Shown piece after piece: positions 9,152-18,806 of a DNA stretch of 64,000 nucleotides. The notes below the pieces were generated by a model. It was not told where the DNA came from and did no database searches. It saw nothing but the letters and a program-made list of their open reading frames with translations. Numbering within the stretch: the stretch's first letter is position 1; each line of letters starts with the position of its first letter. The stretch comes from Clostridium sp. AM58-1XD (lineage in GTDB: Bacteria > Bacillota > Clostridia > Lachnospirales > Lachnospiraceae), in contig NZ_QSDR01000002.1 of NCBI RefSeq assembly GCF_003464085.1, forward strand, positions 1-64,000, given 5' to 3'. A program made the translations under genes and the position numbers.

Positions 9152-10062
9152 TTATTTCAATTTTTCCAAAAGTTCTTGGAAATAGTCAGGCAATGGAGCA
9201 GAAAACTCCATATATTTACCTGTACGAGGATGGATAATGCCCAGAATTCCTGCATGGAGCGTCTGCCCCTGGAGGGAAGGGAAAGGACATTTCGCCGGCC
9301 CGTATACCCGGTCGCCAAGCAGCGGATGGTGGAGGCTGGCCATATGCACCCGGATCTGGTGGGTGCGCCCTGTCTCCAGACGGCATTCAATATACGTAAA
9401 TTGCTGAAAACGCTTGAGGACGCGGTAATGGGTTATGGCATCCCGTCCATTTTTATGATTGACGCTCATTTTTTTTCGGTCAATGGGATGGCGTCCGATG
9501 GGGGCATCGACCGTTCCTTCATCCTCTTTAATTACACCATGGACAATCGCATAGTATTTTCTGGTGATGGAATGAACTTTCAGCTGTTCTGCTATGCTGT
9601 TATGGGAAAAATCATTTTTGCACACAATTAAAACCCCGGTCGTATCCATATCAATTCGATGGACGATACCGGGTCGCATAACGCCGTTAATTCCGGAAAG
9701 GTCCTCTTTGCAGTGGGCCATCAGCCGTTTACGAGCGTGCCGCTGTAATGTCCTGCGGCAGGATGTACTACCATTCCTTTCGGTTTGTTAATCAGTATGA
9801 TATCCTTGTCTTCATAGATGATATCAAGCATCATTTCTTCCGCTGTGATTTCCGGTTCAGAGGCTTCCGGAACTTCAAATGATACGACATCGCCCTCTTC
9901 CATTTTCCAGCTGGCTTTGACGGCTTTCTCATTTACAGACACACCACCTGATTTTATGATTCTCTGTATGTGAGAGCGGGACAAATCATCGCATCTTCCG
10001 CTGATAAAGCTGTCCAGACGCAGCCCCTTTTCTGAAGGGCCGGCAGTCAATTCCAGTTTCAA
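9152..10062 (-). pseudogene. RluD-like pseudouridine synthase, frame-broken
   Basis: RluA/RluD family enzymes convert uridine to pseudouridine in large-subunit rRNA. An N-terminal S4 RNA-binding domain (LRLDSFISGRCDDLSRSHIQ) is followed by INKPKGMVVHPAAGHYSGTLVNG. The frame then breaks at about 9725. One extra C in the gene sense gives NGLMAHC and leads into RPGIVHRIDMDTTGVLIVCK, the catalytic motif with its Asp, and RLETGRTHQIRVHMA. The joined length of about 303 residues is normal. It overlaps the end of lspA by 4 bases, the usual lspA-rluD arrangement. Likely intact in the organism. Confidence 0.85.
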
Positions 10063-10577
10063 CCGTTTGCCCCTCCTTTTTTCAGAGAAAATACTGCAAA
10101 ATCTTCATCTTTATAATAAGTCATAATCAGTATGGCGAGCATCGCCGCACCTACTGTCACATAACAGTCTGCCACATTAAAAATCGGAAAGTCGATCAGG
10201 CTGAAATAGAGAAAGTCCACGACATAGCCCTGAGAAATACGGTCGATCATATTACCTACTGCACCGGCCACGATGCCCAGCACACACAGCCCGAGAGGAA
10301 GGTATTTCCTGGAATACGGCAGACGGCAGAAGAAAAATACGGCAGCGGCCAGTACAACAATTGCTACGAGGAAAAAGAAGCCCTGCTTTCCCTGCAGCAT
10401 TCCGAATGCTGCCCCCCTGTTCTCCAGGTATCGCAGCTCAAAAACGCCCTTCCAGATTACAAGCGGTTCTTTCCCCATCAGATGGGCAACGGCCAGACGC
10501 TTTGTCCACTGATCCAGCCCGATTAAGAGGAGAATACCCAGCACAACTCCGGAAAGCTGTTTGATTTTCTGATTCAT
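10059..10577 (-). CDS. lspA: Signal peptidase II (prolipoprotein signal peptidase)
   Basis: LspA removes the signal peptide of lipoproteins after lipidation. The 172-residue protein has four hydrophobic segments and the two catalytic aspartates in GNMIDRISQGYVVDF and FNVADCYVTVG. The ENRGAAFGML motif is also present. The start overlaps nothing and the end overlaps the rluD-like start by 4 bases (ATGA type). Its substrates in this window would include the LivJ-type binding protein, the DUF3048 lipoprotein and the carboxypeptidase with lipobox ITGGC. Confidence 0.96.
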   Translation of the reverse strand: MNQKIKQLSGVVLGILLLIGLDQWTKRLAVAHLMGKEPLVIWKGVFELRYLENRGAAFGMLQGKQGFFFLVAIVVLAAAVFFFCRLPYSRKYLPLGLCVLGIVAGAVGNMIDRISQGYVVDFLYFSLIDFPIFNVADCYVTVGAAMLAILIMTYYKDEDFAVFSLKKGGANG

Positions 10578-10589
10578 ATGTTCCGCTCC

Positions 10590-11674
10590 TTATTTTAAAA
10601 TATAGGAAAGGCCTTTTCTCATCTCTTCTTCGGTTACGGTACGGTCTGTATAAGCGCTGCCGATTTTCTCGAGAAGGACGAATTTTATCACTCCGGCTTC
10701 CATTTTCTTATCATTCTTTGTCGCTGTAATAATTGCTTTTGCATCCATATTGGAAACGGATACAGGGATGGAAAAACGGCTGAGCATGGCCTTTAAATGA
10801 TCGGCCTCCTCCATCGAGATCATGCCTCTCTCAGCAGACATATAAGCGGCAGCCAGGCTTCCGAGACCGACGCAGTGTCCATGAAGCATTTGAAAGCGGC
10901 CGAGTTTTTCTATGGCATGGCCCAGGGTATGACCGAAATTGAGGAATGCCCGAACCCCCTGCTCCGTAGGATCTTCTTCCACCACTCTCCGCTTGATCAG
11001 ATCACTTCCGACAATCATCTGCTCACAAATATCCAGATTACGTGCCGTTATCGCATCAGCCTTTTCCTCCAGAAAGCGGTAATAGTCCCCGTCCTGAATC
11101 AGGCCGTGCTTTATAATCTCGCCCATGCCTGCAGAGAACTGCTCGTCGGAAAGCGTCTTTAATACTGCCGTATTGCTGTATACGAGAAGCGGCATATGAA
11201 ACGCGCCTACCATATTCTTATATGCATCGAAATCGACGCCTGTCTTTCCGCCAATGCTGCTGTCTACCTGAGAAAGCAGAGTTGTAGGATCTGAATGAAG
11301 GAAATTCCGCGCAGATAAGTAGCCGCTGCAAAACCACACAGATCCCCGACGACTCCGCCGCCGAGCGCGACCAAAATATCTTTTCTGTCAAATCTGGCAA
11401 GGATCAGTGATTCATAAAGCCTGCGGACCGTGTCTAAGTTCTTGTGTTCCTCGCCGGCAGGAAATACAAACGAGGTCACTTCGCTGCAGTGAGGCTTCAT
11501 GGCAGAGGATACTTCTTCCAGATAAAGGCCGGCTACATTGGAATCGGTCACAATACATACGCGGCGCCCTTCGGTAAATGGAGCCGCCTCTTTTGCGAGC
11601 CGGTCAAAGGAATGCTCCAGCACAATATCATAAACAGGATTTTCATTTAAGTGAACAGTTATTCTTTCAGACAT
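10590..11674 (-). pseudogene. aroB: 3-dehydroquinate synthase, frame-broken
   Basis: AroB converts DAHP to 3-dehydroquinate in the shikimate pathway, using NAD and a metal ion. VALGGGVVGDLCGFAAATYLRGI is the family signature region. The frame breaks at about 11287; one extra C in the gene sense gives [23 protein letters not shown], the expected continuation. GHTLGHAIEK and HGHCVGLG supply metal-binding histidines. The joined length of about 360 residues is normal. The ATG at 11674 is used because GGAGG lies 10 bases upstream. It is located between ylmH and lspA. Loss of aroB would cause an aromatic amino acid requirement, so a sequence error is more likely than a real pseudogene. Confidence 0.87.
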
Positions 11675-11703
11675 GTCTATCAAACCTCCAGTATCTATTT
11701 ATC

Positions 11704-12461
11704 TTAACAGTATTTCTGTACAGCCACGAAAACGCGGCCCTTTTTCGTCTCGTTTTGTACGCCCTCATATCGGAAACGGCCCAGCCTCTGACGGAGACAA
11801 TGTCTCCCTCCTTCAGAGGCGCACTGTTGGAAACAGCCATTTTCCCATTGATAAATACACGTTCGCCTTCGATATATGGAACGATTTTGGAGCGGGAACA
11901 TCGGTATACGAGAGCCAGAACATTATCCAGACGGACGGAAGCGATACTACCTTCGACCGTCTCGAACGAGGGAGTAAATGACAAATCCACGGGCCTGCAT
12001 ATCTCCGTCTTCACAGAAGTATGGCGCACCCTGGTGAGTTCTCCTCCAATGTATCCGGCCAGATCCTCCATACAGAACATGTAAGTTTCATCTCCAATTA
12101 ATAAAATATCTCCTGTCTTGCAGCGCTCAATCCCCAGATTCATGACAGAACCGAGATAGTCCCTGTGAGTCAGGTGCTCGGCAAATTTCACATTCAGTGG
12201 GGTTAAGCGGATGCAGGAAACAGGAGCTTCAAAATATTCTTCCTCCATATAGGACGGAAGAAAGCAAACAACCTTCCGTTCAGCCATCGGATAACCGCCG
12301 GCCATAATATGGCGGACAGGCGGCAGCTCTCGGGCAATGGAATGAAAAATTGTCTGCTCATTTAAATTTAAAAAATCAGTATGTGCCGGAACATCCCGCT
12401 GAAAACAAGTTTCGGCCAGTTCCAGTATTCTTTTCTTCAGTAACTGCTCTTCTTTTTCCAT
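11704..12461 (-). pseudogene. YlmH-type S4-domain RNA-binding protein, frame-broken near the end
   Basis: YlmH proteins are encoded in the sepF region of Firmicutes and have been linked to cell division and to ribosome-associated RNA binding. Residues 1-170 form the YlmH N-terminal domain (HIMAGGYPMAERKVVCFLP, RDYLGSVMNLGIERCKTGD). The S4 domain is about residues 180-245 (RLDNVLALVYRCSRSKIVPYI, VFINGKMAVSNSAPLKEGD). After SVRGW the frame breaks at about 11781. One extra G in the gene sense restores GRFRYEGVQNETKKGR, the expected C-terminus, ending at 11704. Without that correction the gene would run on into the aroB start at 11674. Confidence 0.83.
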
Positions 12462-12493
12462 ATCAGTCTCTTCGCAACCAAATTTTCTGTCTC

Positions 12494-13024
12494 TTACAGG
12501 CGGAGTTTAATTCCGGATACATCCAGATTGCCTCCCGCTGAAGAGAGAAGGTCCTGAAAATCCCCGGATAATTCCACAGAATCCGGCGTAGCAATAAAGA
12601 TATAATTCGATATCTTCTGCAGATTTCCGTTCATGGAATATGTAGCGCCTGAGGTGAAATCAATAATCCTCTGAGCGATTTCCGTGTGGATACCCTCCAT
12701 ATTCAGAACAACAGCCTTACCGGCCAGAAGATAATCGGAAATTTCCCTGGAATCTTCCATAGTCGTAGGTTTAACGAGAGATACTTCCATTCCGCGCTTC
12801 ATAGGCACTACCTTACTGTTGCTGGTGGTGGAACGTGGAAGGAAATGAGGTCTTACCGCCGGCTTGTCCTCGTCATCATAGTAATCGTCATCATCTGTAT
12901 TATTTCTTGAAAACAGGCCTTTCTTAGCCGGTTTTTCATCATCATAGTCTTCATCTAAAAAGTAATCGTCATCATCGTCTTCGCTAAACTTCATAGCATT
13001 CACAATTCTTCCAAAAAAACTCAT
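12494..13024 (-). CDS. sepF: Cell division protein SepF
   Basis: SepF binds FtsZ filaments and the membrane and supports septum formation. The 176-residue protein starts MSFFGRIVNAMKF, the amphipathic membrane anchor, has an Asp-rich linker (residues 14-55), and ends in the SepF core (EVSLVKPTTMEDSREISDYL, KAVVLNMEG, RIIDFTSGATYSMNG, IFIATPDSVELSG). The ATG at 13024 fits both the family start and the GGAGA upstream. It lies between yggS and ylmH, the usual order in Firmicutes. Confidence 0.95.
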   Translation of the reverse strand: MSFFGRIVNAMKFSEDDDDDYFLDEDYDDEKPAKKGLFSRNNTDDDDYYDDEDKPAVRPHFLPRSTTSNSKVVPMKRGMEVSLVKPTTMEDSREISDYLLAGKAVVLNMEGIHTEIAQRIIDFTSGATYSMNGNLQKISNYIFIATPDSVELSGDFQDLLSSAGGNLDVSGIKLRL

Positions 13025-13034
13025 ACTGTCTCTC

Positions 13035-13714
13035 CTATCTCGTACCAAAAATTCCGGTACCAACTCTGATCATGGTTGCGCCCTCCTCGATTGCGACCTC
13101 GTAATCACCGGTCATTCCCATGGATAGCACATTCATAGTACCATTATCGATGTTTTTACTTTTGATGTCAACATATAATTGATATAATTTTTTAAAAACT
13201 TCCCGATTTTTTTCAGGATCTTCAACAAAAGGAGCTATTGTCATAAGGCCTCTGACTGTCAAATGGGAATATTCGGCAGTTTTTCTAACAGCCGTTTCCA
13301 CTTCTTCCATAAAAAATCCAAATTTGCTCTCTTCTCTGGCTGCGTTGACTTCCAGCAGGATATCGACATGAAGATTCTTCTTTTGTGCTTCTTCCTCGAT
13401 CTGTTCTGCAAGTCGGATGGAATCGACGGAATGGATCAGCACCACCTTGTCGATCACCTGTTTCACTTTATTTCTCTGCAGATGACCGATCATATGAAAA
13501 CGGACATCGTCAGGAAAAAGCGGTTTCTTTTCCAGTATTTCCTGGACTTTATTCTCTCCGAAATCGAGAGTTCCCGTCTTCAGCGCTTCTTCTATCATGG
13601 AGCCGGCTTCGTCTTGCTGACAGCAATCAGCGTCACTTCGTCTGTACTTCTTCCTGCCCTCCGGCATGCAGCCTCTATGCGTTCTCTAACAGCTTTGATG
13701 TTCTCCTGTATCAT
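13035..13714 (-). pseudogene. YggS family PLP homeostasis protein, frame-broken
   Basis: YggS/PLPBP proteins bind pyridoxal phosphate and help control free PLP. From the ATG at 13714 the frame reads MIQENIKAVRERIEAACRRA, continues to LIAVSKTKPA with the PLP lysine, and stops. One extra T in the gene sense at about 13601 gives SMIEEALKTGTLDFGENKVQEI and joins the rest: HMIGHLQRNK, HSVDSIRLAEQI, RGLMTIAPF, LSMGMTGDYEVAIEEGATMIRVG. The joined length of about 227 residues is normal. The ATG at 13714 has AGGAG 9 bases upstream. It sits 10 bases before sepF. Confidence 0.85.
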
Positions 13715-13726
13715 GTCTTTCATCTC

Positions 13727-15442
13727 CTATTGATAAATCAGTTCACCTTCCTGGACCGTATCCGCATTCAATACAATATGATCGTATACGGACAGCCCAT
13801 ACTTCGTCCCCTTTTCCACCGTATAGTATTCATCATTGGAAGTAAGGACTTCAATCTGACGAAAAACGGCATATCCCTTATTTATATTATAAACACCCTG
13901 AAGGGATGCCGTCTGTCCGATCTGGAATCGGTCTGAGGCGGAACCTGGCTTTACAATATAGTCCCCTTCCTTCAGTTCCGACGAATCAGACTTATTAATA
14001 TAATAATACTCTTCCGTAGAATAGTAAACATCTGCGGGCACAAACTGTACGGAAGTTCCTTTTTCAGAATAAATCTCTTTCATAAACCCCATCTTGGAAC
14101 TGTCGCCGCCCTGAGAGATATAATCTACCGGCACTAAGAAAAAGTCTTTTGATGTAACGGCGCTCACCGGTATCTTTAAACCTTTCACCTCTTCCGATAT
14201 GATTTCAAAATTAATAAAACGGTCTGATGCGAACTGGACCATATATTTGTCAAAGTCTAGCTTTCCATACGTCTTTCCGTCCGTTCCTGCGATCATGGAG
14301 AATTTTCCCGTCATAGTCAGGCCATGGCCGCCAAACAGGACATCCAGCGTCTGACGGTCGCCGTATTCTTTTACATCGTCCTCGGTCATCTGAAATACGA
14401 CGGACCAGTTTTCGGAGCTGATTACTTTATAAACGGGAACCCCCTTACCGATCAGCTGGCCGGATTTTGTAATATTTCGGATATATTTGCTTTTATCAAA
14501 AAGGTCTTCGGAAATATTGGAAGCTGTAATATCGGAATACATCGTCATGCTGCGTGTGATCTCGGCCTGTTCTTCCGCATATGCTTTATCTTCTTCCAGA
14601 CTGTCTGCGGCAGCCGTCTCTTTGGATTCATCCGCTTCGGTCTCCTGTCCCGCCGTACTGTTTTCACCTTCCCTGTCTTCAATGCCAGAGGGGGCTTCAT
14701 CCTGGGACGACGGATCTGTTTCTGACTGCGCTCCGGATTCCTCTTTCTTATTTTCGTCGTCCTCTTTTTTTTCTTCCTTCTTTTTCTCTTCTTTTTTCTT
14801 GTCCTTTTTCTTATCGGATTTTTTAGCCGGTTTTATGGCTGTATCTGAAAATCCATCGATCGCGTAGGAAATAATGCCGGACTCGTTGGACCGCACCTGC
14901 TGAAAATTTATTCCTGCGCTGGCCAATGCAGCATCCAGGTTCTCCATATTGCTGAAATTCATGTATTCCATTACGGAAGCTTCTAGAGAATACTTCGCAT
15001 CCGACACTTCTGAAAAGTCAATATCTTGATAAGAAAGGCTGAAAGCGGAAAGCTGGCGCTTCAAATCGGCCAGGTCTTCTTCTACAAGCTGACCTCCCGC
15101 ATTGGGATTCTTTTCCAGATAACCGGCCAGACTGCCTGTCTCATCAAGAGAATACACCCTGGATCCCACGGAGGCACGTTTGCCTTCCCTGATATAATAG
15201 TTGATATATCCCGCTCTGTCCGTATATTTTACATCTTCCTGTCTGAGTATAAGCCCTGTATAACTTCTGTCATTTACGATGCCTCCGGCTTCTACTTCAT
15301 AAAACTGTACTTTATCCCTGCGTATGTATGCAGAAACATAGAAAGCCATGTATACAAAAATAAGGAAAAAAATAATCATACCGACGTTAATATGAAAAGA
15401 GCGCGGGTAACGGATTACTTTTTTGTTCTTCTTTTTTGCCAT
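13727..15442 (-). CDS. HlyD-like membrane protein with a charged insertion
   Basis: The 571-residue product has a short basic N-terminus (MAKKKNKKVIRYP), one membrane helix (INVGMIIFFLIFVYMAFYV), and a large extracellular part that resembles HlyD/membrane-fusion adaptors with a lipoyl-like half near residue 50-95 and a beta-barrel part near 320-480. Between them, about residues 205-295, lies a Lys/Glu and then Glu/Ser/Asp-rich low-complexity stretch. There is no transporter gene beside it; it is instead located in front of yggS-sepF, as in many Clostridia, suggesting an envelope or division role. GGAGG precedes the ATG at 15442. Function not established. Confidence 0.75.
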   Translation of the reverse strand: MAKKKNKKVIRYPRSFHINVGMIIFFLIFVYMAFYVSAYIRRDKVQFYEVEAGGIVNDRSYTGLILRQEDVKYTDRAGYINYYIREGKRASVGSRVYSLDETGSLAGYLEKNPNAGGQLVEEDLADLKRQLSAFSLSYQDIDFSEVSDAKYSLEASVMEYMNFSNMENLDAALASAGINFQQVRSNESGIISYAIDGFSDTAIKPAKKSDKKKDKKKEEKKKEEKKEDDENKKEESGAQSETDPSSQDEAPSGIEDREGENSTAGQETEADESKETAAADSLEEDKAYAEEQAEITRSMTMYSDITASNISEDLFDKSKYIRNITKSGQLIGKGVPVYKVISSENWSVVFQMTEDDVKEYGDRQTLDVLFGGHGLTMTGKFSMIAGTDGKTYGKLDFDKYMVQFASDRFINFEIISEEVKGLKIPVSAVTSKDFFLVPVDYISQGGDSSKMGFMKEIYSEKGTSVQFVPADVYYSTEEYYYINKSDSSELKEGDYIVKPGSASDRFQIGQTASLQGVYNINKGYAVFRQIEVLTSNDEYYTVEKGTKYGLSVYDHIVLNADTVQEGELIYQ

Positions 15443-15511
15443 CAGGAAAACCTCCAAAAAAGGACCGCTGCCCTGTAGTGCAGAGATCCTTTTCCTTTTT
15501 AATATGTATGA

Positions 15512-15931
15512 TTATAATGAAATTATGACATCTTTCTGTGCATTCTCCGGAAGTTTATCCTTGTCTCTGGAAACGCTTAAAACAAATGTCACTTTATATT
15601 TTTCACCAATTTTTTCCAAAGTTGAAATAATCTCTGTGATGTCTTCCCCCTCCAGACAGGAAAGCTTCAGGAAGCTGTCTAAGAACATCATCTCCAAATC
15701 GTGATCCTGTGAAATGATTCCGCACAAGAAACCAATGAACGCTTCACTTGAAGTGATCGGATACTCAATTACGTTAATTAAACGGATTTTGTTACTCAGT
15801 TCGTACATATGCTTTGAACTTTTATCAAGATATACAATGGAACCATTGGATTCCTTAATGGCCTGATTCGCTTTGTCCAATAAATACTTTGTCTTACCCT
15901 TCCCCTTTTCTCCTGCAATGATCTGAACCAT
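15512..15931 (-). CDS. Small P-loop protein of unknown function
   Basis: The 139-residue protein starts MVQIIAGEKGKGKTKYLLDKA, a Walker A motif at residues 7-14, followed by IVYLDKSSKHMYEL and, near residue 100, MMFLDSFLKL in a Walker B-like position. Related proteins in Clostridia are usually labelled PilT-like, but there is no pilus locus here and no PilT domain beyond the P-loop. It has a good AAGGAGGAG site. It lies between the carboxypeptidase and the HlyD-like gene. It probably binds a nucleotide; the role is unknown. Confidence 0.75.
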   Translation of the reverse strand: MVQIIAGEKGKGKTKYLLDKANQAIKESNGSIVYLDKSSKHMYELSNKIRLINVIEYPITSSEAFIGFLCGIISQDHDLEMMFLDSFLKLSCLEGEDITEIISTLEKIGEKYKVTFVLSVSRDKDKLPENAQKDVIISL

Positions 15932-16022
15932 AACGATCTCCTCCTTGAGTTTTATTTAATTTGTATAAAAAGTCAATTCATATTATCCTAATTATAGAAT
16001 AAATTTAGAAAAAACGCAATCA

Positions 16023-17008
16023 CTAATTGACAATTTTATTAATTATATTTGTCATATTTTCATAAAGAGCAGGCCGGCTGTCCGCTTTCAGGACAACAGA
16101 AATGTATTCTCTGTCCGACTCATCTTTGCTTCCCATGATCAGGCAGTATCCGGCTGCCTTCGTGGTTCCTGTCTTTCCTCCAAAGACGGTAAGACCCTGC
16201 GGTTCTTCACGCTCTCCTGTCATATACCAGTTTCCACCCTTCCACGTCTGGTTTACTTTCTCACCGCTTCCGCTCTCATACTCTGCATAATAAGAAGTGG
16301 TTCCGATGATTTCGCGGAATTTCGGCAGTTTTAATGCCTCATTAAAAATCAGGTACAGATCATAAGCTGTCGTATAGTGATTTTCATTGCTGAGTCCATG
16401 GGGGTTCATGAAATGGGTTCCAGTTGCTCCAATCTTTTTTGCCTCTTCATTCATCATTTCGCTGAAGCCTTCCAGACTGCCAGCCATATGTACTGCAATC
16501 GCCGCCCCTGCATCATTGCCGGACGGCAGCATAAGACCGTAAAGGAGCTGATCCATCGTTAGTTTATCTCCTGGCTTTATATGGCACAGGGACGCTCCTG
16601 CCTCTGTGATAACCGCTTCATCCGTAACCGTGACTACATCAGTAAGACGGCCATATTTAATTGCTACCAGAGCAGTCATAACCTTGGTAATGCTGGCGGG
16701 ATAAAGACGTTCAAAGGCATTTTTCGAAAACATGACTTCCTTGTCGTTCAGAGAGAACAGAGCGGCTGCCTCTGAATGAATGGAATCGTCCTGGAAGCGG
16801 CTCTCATCCATTACAACGCAAAGGCCGTCGGCAAAGGCAGCGGCATGATTACCGCCTTCACTGACGGCCTGAAACTGCGTTCTGCAAAATTGTAAGGCTG
16901 CTCCAGGCCGGCCTTTCCACAGCCGCCTGTAATCATGGAAACGATCAGGAAAAGCCCTGTCAGCGCCGCCACAATCCCTTTTTTCTTTACTTGTATAATT
17001 CTCTCCAT
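16023..17008 (-). pseudogene. D-alanyl-D-alanine carboxypeptidase lipoprotein, frame-broken
   Basis: This DacF/DacA-type penicillin-binding protein trims the terminal D-Ala of peptidoglycan stem peptides. The N-terminus has a signal with lipobox ITGGC, so it is a lipoprotein. The frame breaks at about 16873; one added T in the gene sense gives RSFQAVSEGGNHAAAFADGL and joins to VVMDESRF. The peptidase motifs follow: YPASITKVMTAL (SxxK), LPSGNDAGAAIA (SGN) and FGGKTGTTKAAG (KTG). It lacks the usual long C-terminal domain and is about 328 residues. The start overlaps the end of mgsA by 22 bases. Confidence 0.82.
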
Positions 17009-17382
17009 TCCAAATCTCCGCGATCCAAAGATTTTATAAGAAGTTCTGCCGTCGCGACATTCGTTGCCAGAGGAATATTGTGAATATCACATAATCTGGC
17101 TACGTTGTTCATATTCGGCTCATGCGGCTTTGGAGCCAGCGGTTCGCGCAGGAATATTAAAAGATCGATTTCGTTCTGTTCAATCTGTATTCCCAGCTGC
17201 TGTTCACCGCCGAGATGGCCGGCCAGATACTTGTGTATGTTCAGGTTTGTTACCTCTTCGATTAACCTTCCGGTTGTTCCGGTGGCATATAATGTATTTT
17301 TGCTGAGAATCCCCCTATAGGCGATGCAGAAGTTCTGCATCAGTTTTTTCTTCGAATCATGAGCAATTAAACCGATGTTCAT
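16987..17382 (-). CDS. mgsA: Methylglyoxal synthase
   Basis: MgsA converts dihydroxyacetone phosphate to methylglyoxal and phosphate, bypassing lower glycolysis. The 131 residues match the family: IGLIAHDSKKKLM with the active-site His and Asp, ATGTTGRLIEE for phosphate binding, GHLGGEQQLG, and LIFLREPLAPKPHEPN with a catalytic Asp position occupied in NEIDLLIFLREP. Placement directly after rodA in the division cluster is common in Clostridia and has no clear functional reason. Confidence 0.96.
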   Translation of the reverse strand: MNIGLIAHDSKKKLMQNFCIAYRGILSKNTLYATGTTGRLIEEVTNLNIHKYLAGHLGGEQQLGIQIEQNEIDLLIFLREPLAPKPHEPNMNNVARLCDIHNIPLATNVATAELLIKSLDRGDLEWRELYK

Positions 17383-17400
17383 TTCGAAATACCTCCTTAA

Positions 17401-18519
17401 TCAGTGTTTATTTTTTCTTTGAAGTGCTACATTTAATACAATTCCTATGCCCAGATACATACTGATCAGCGAACTGACCCCATAACTGACAAACGGAAGC
17501 GGAAGGCCGGTATTCGGGAAAATCCCCGTTGCTACCGCGATGTTGGAAAATGTCTGAAATGCCAGAAGAGCAGCCATCCCTGTACAGAGAAGACGGCCCG
17601 TCATATCCTTCGCCTGGTTTGCCATGCACAGGCATTCAAATACGATTGCTGCAAACAGCGTAATTACAATTACACAGCCTATAAACCCCAGTTCTTCCCC
17701 AATGACTGCGAAAATGAAATCTGTCTGTTCCTCAGAGAGGAAATTGCCATTTTTTACAGAAGCGAGGGTATTGTTGTTAAGTCCTTTTCCTCTCAGCAGC
17801 CCTGAACCGATTGCCATAATGGAATTATCCTGCTGATAGTTGGCATCCGCATAGTTTGCCGGATCGACCCAGGCCAGAATACGCCGGGCCTGATAATCCT
17901 GCAGAAACGGCACCATGTCGAATTTCAGCAGATAGATAAACAGGCCTCCGCAAGGCAGCAGGACTGCCAGCGCTCCGCCGATCCATTTAAAGCTGATGCC
18001 TGCAATAAAAATCATACAGACAAGCGTAAAAATGATTACCAGGCTGGTGGAAAGGTTTGGTTCCGCTAAAACAAGCACCACAGGAAAGCCGAATAAAGCG
18101 GCTGCCGCTGCCAGTATCTTCACTTCATCGATCCGTTCAGCAAATTTCCCAAGATACCAGGCCCCAAAAATAATAAGACCGATTTTGGCAAACTCGGAAG
18201 GCTGCACCTGTCCGACGACAGGAAGCCGGATCCATCTGGTCGCGCCGTTGACATTGCGTCCGGCAAACAGAACCGCAATCAGAAGCGCTGTACACACAAG
18301 ATAAATACTTCCGCTGAATCCCACAATTTTCTGATATGGAATCAGAGAAAGGGCGGCTGCCAGGGCGATGCCCACGATAACTCCCGCAATCTGCTTTCCA
18401 ACCATGGACATGTCCTGATTGGTAGCGCTGCGTATAACAAGAATCCCTATAATGTTTAGTGCTACTGTATAAAGCAGCAGTCGAAAATTGAATTTTCTGA
18501 AATCGTAATCAAATAACAT
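17401..18519 (-). CDS. rodA: Rod-shape peptidoglycan glycosyltransferase RodA
   Basis: RodA is a SEDS-family glycosyltransferase that polymerises lipid II together with the transpeptidase PBP2. The 372-residue protein has about ten membrane helices and the SEDS motifs NVNGATRWIRL, QPSEFAKIGLI, SEEQTDFIFAVIGEELGF and LPFVSYGVSSLISMYLGIG. FtsW and SpoVE share the fold; the call RodA rests on the link with mrdA, mreC and mreD in the same cluster. It lies 26 bases downstream of minE. Confidence 0.9.
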   Translation of the reverse strand: MLFDYDFRKFNFRLLLYTVALNIIGILVIRSATNQDMSMVGKQIAGVIVGIALAAALSLIPYQKIVGFSGSIYLVCTALLIAVLFAGRNVNGATRWIRLPVVGQVQPSEFAKIGLIIFGAWYLGKFAERIDEVKILAAAAALFGFPVVLVLAEPNLSTSLVIIFTLVCMIFIAGISFKWIGGALAVLLPCGGLFIYLLKFDMVPFLQDYQARRILAWVDPANYADANYQQDNSIMAIGSGLLRGKGLNNNTLASVKNGNFLSEEQTDFIFAVIGEELGFIGCVIVITLFAAIVFECLCMANQAKDMTGRLLCTGMAALLAFQTFSNIAVATGIFPNTGLPLPFVSYGVSSLISMYLGIGIVLNVALQRKNKH

Positions 18520-18545
18520 TTAGAATGTCCCCTTATTTCCTATGT

Positions 18546-18794
18546 TCAGGATCGGAATATTGGCATAAAGGCAGGTACTTTTCTGCCGCAGGAAGCGGCA
18601 GTCTCCCTAATCTGTATTTCAATCCCTCTGGTGTCGATTTCCATATATCTGGAAACAGCTCCTGCGAGGTCTTCTTTCACCATCTCTATCATCTCCGGTG
18701 AACAGTCTGTCTTATCGGCGACAAGAAGGAGCTTCAGCCGCTCTCTTGCCATGTCACCGGAATTTCTCTTTTGAAAAATCGGCAGCAGTCTCAT
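18546..18794 (-). CDS. minE: Cell division topological specificity factor MinE
   Basis: MinE stimulates the MinD ATPase and drives Min oscillation. The 82-residue product has the expected order: N-terminal anti-MinCD helix (SGDMARERLKLLLVADK), then the dimer domain (SPEMIEMVKEDLAGAVSRYMEI). It starts 12 bases after minD. The presence of MinE rather than DivIVA-MinJ control fits Clostridia. Confidence 0.93.
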   Translation of the reverse strand: MRLLPIFQKRNSGDMARERLKLLLVADKTDCSPEMIEMVKEDLAGAVSRYMEIDTRGIEIQIRETAASCGRKVPAFMPIFRS

Positions 18795-18806
18795 ATTCCA
18801 TCCCCC

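Noticed and set aside
9152..10062. Two separate pseudouridine synthase genes
   Set aside because: The two halves form one RluD-like protein when a single base is added; neither half alone is a complete domain set.
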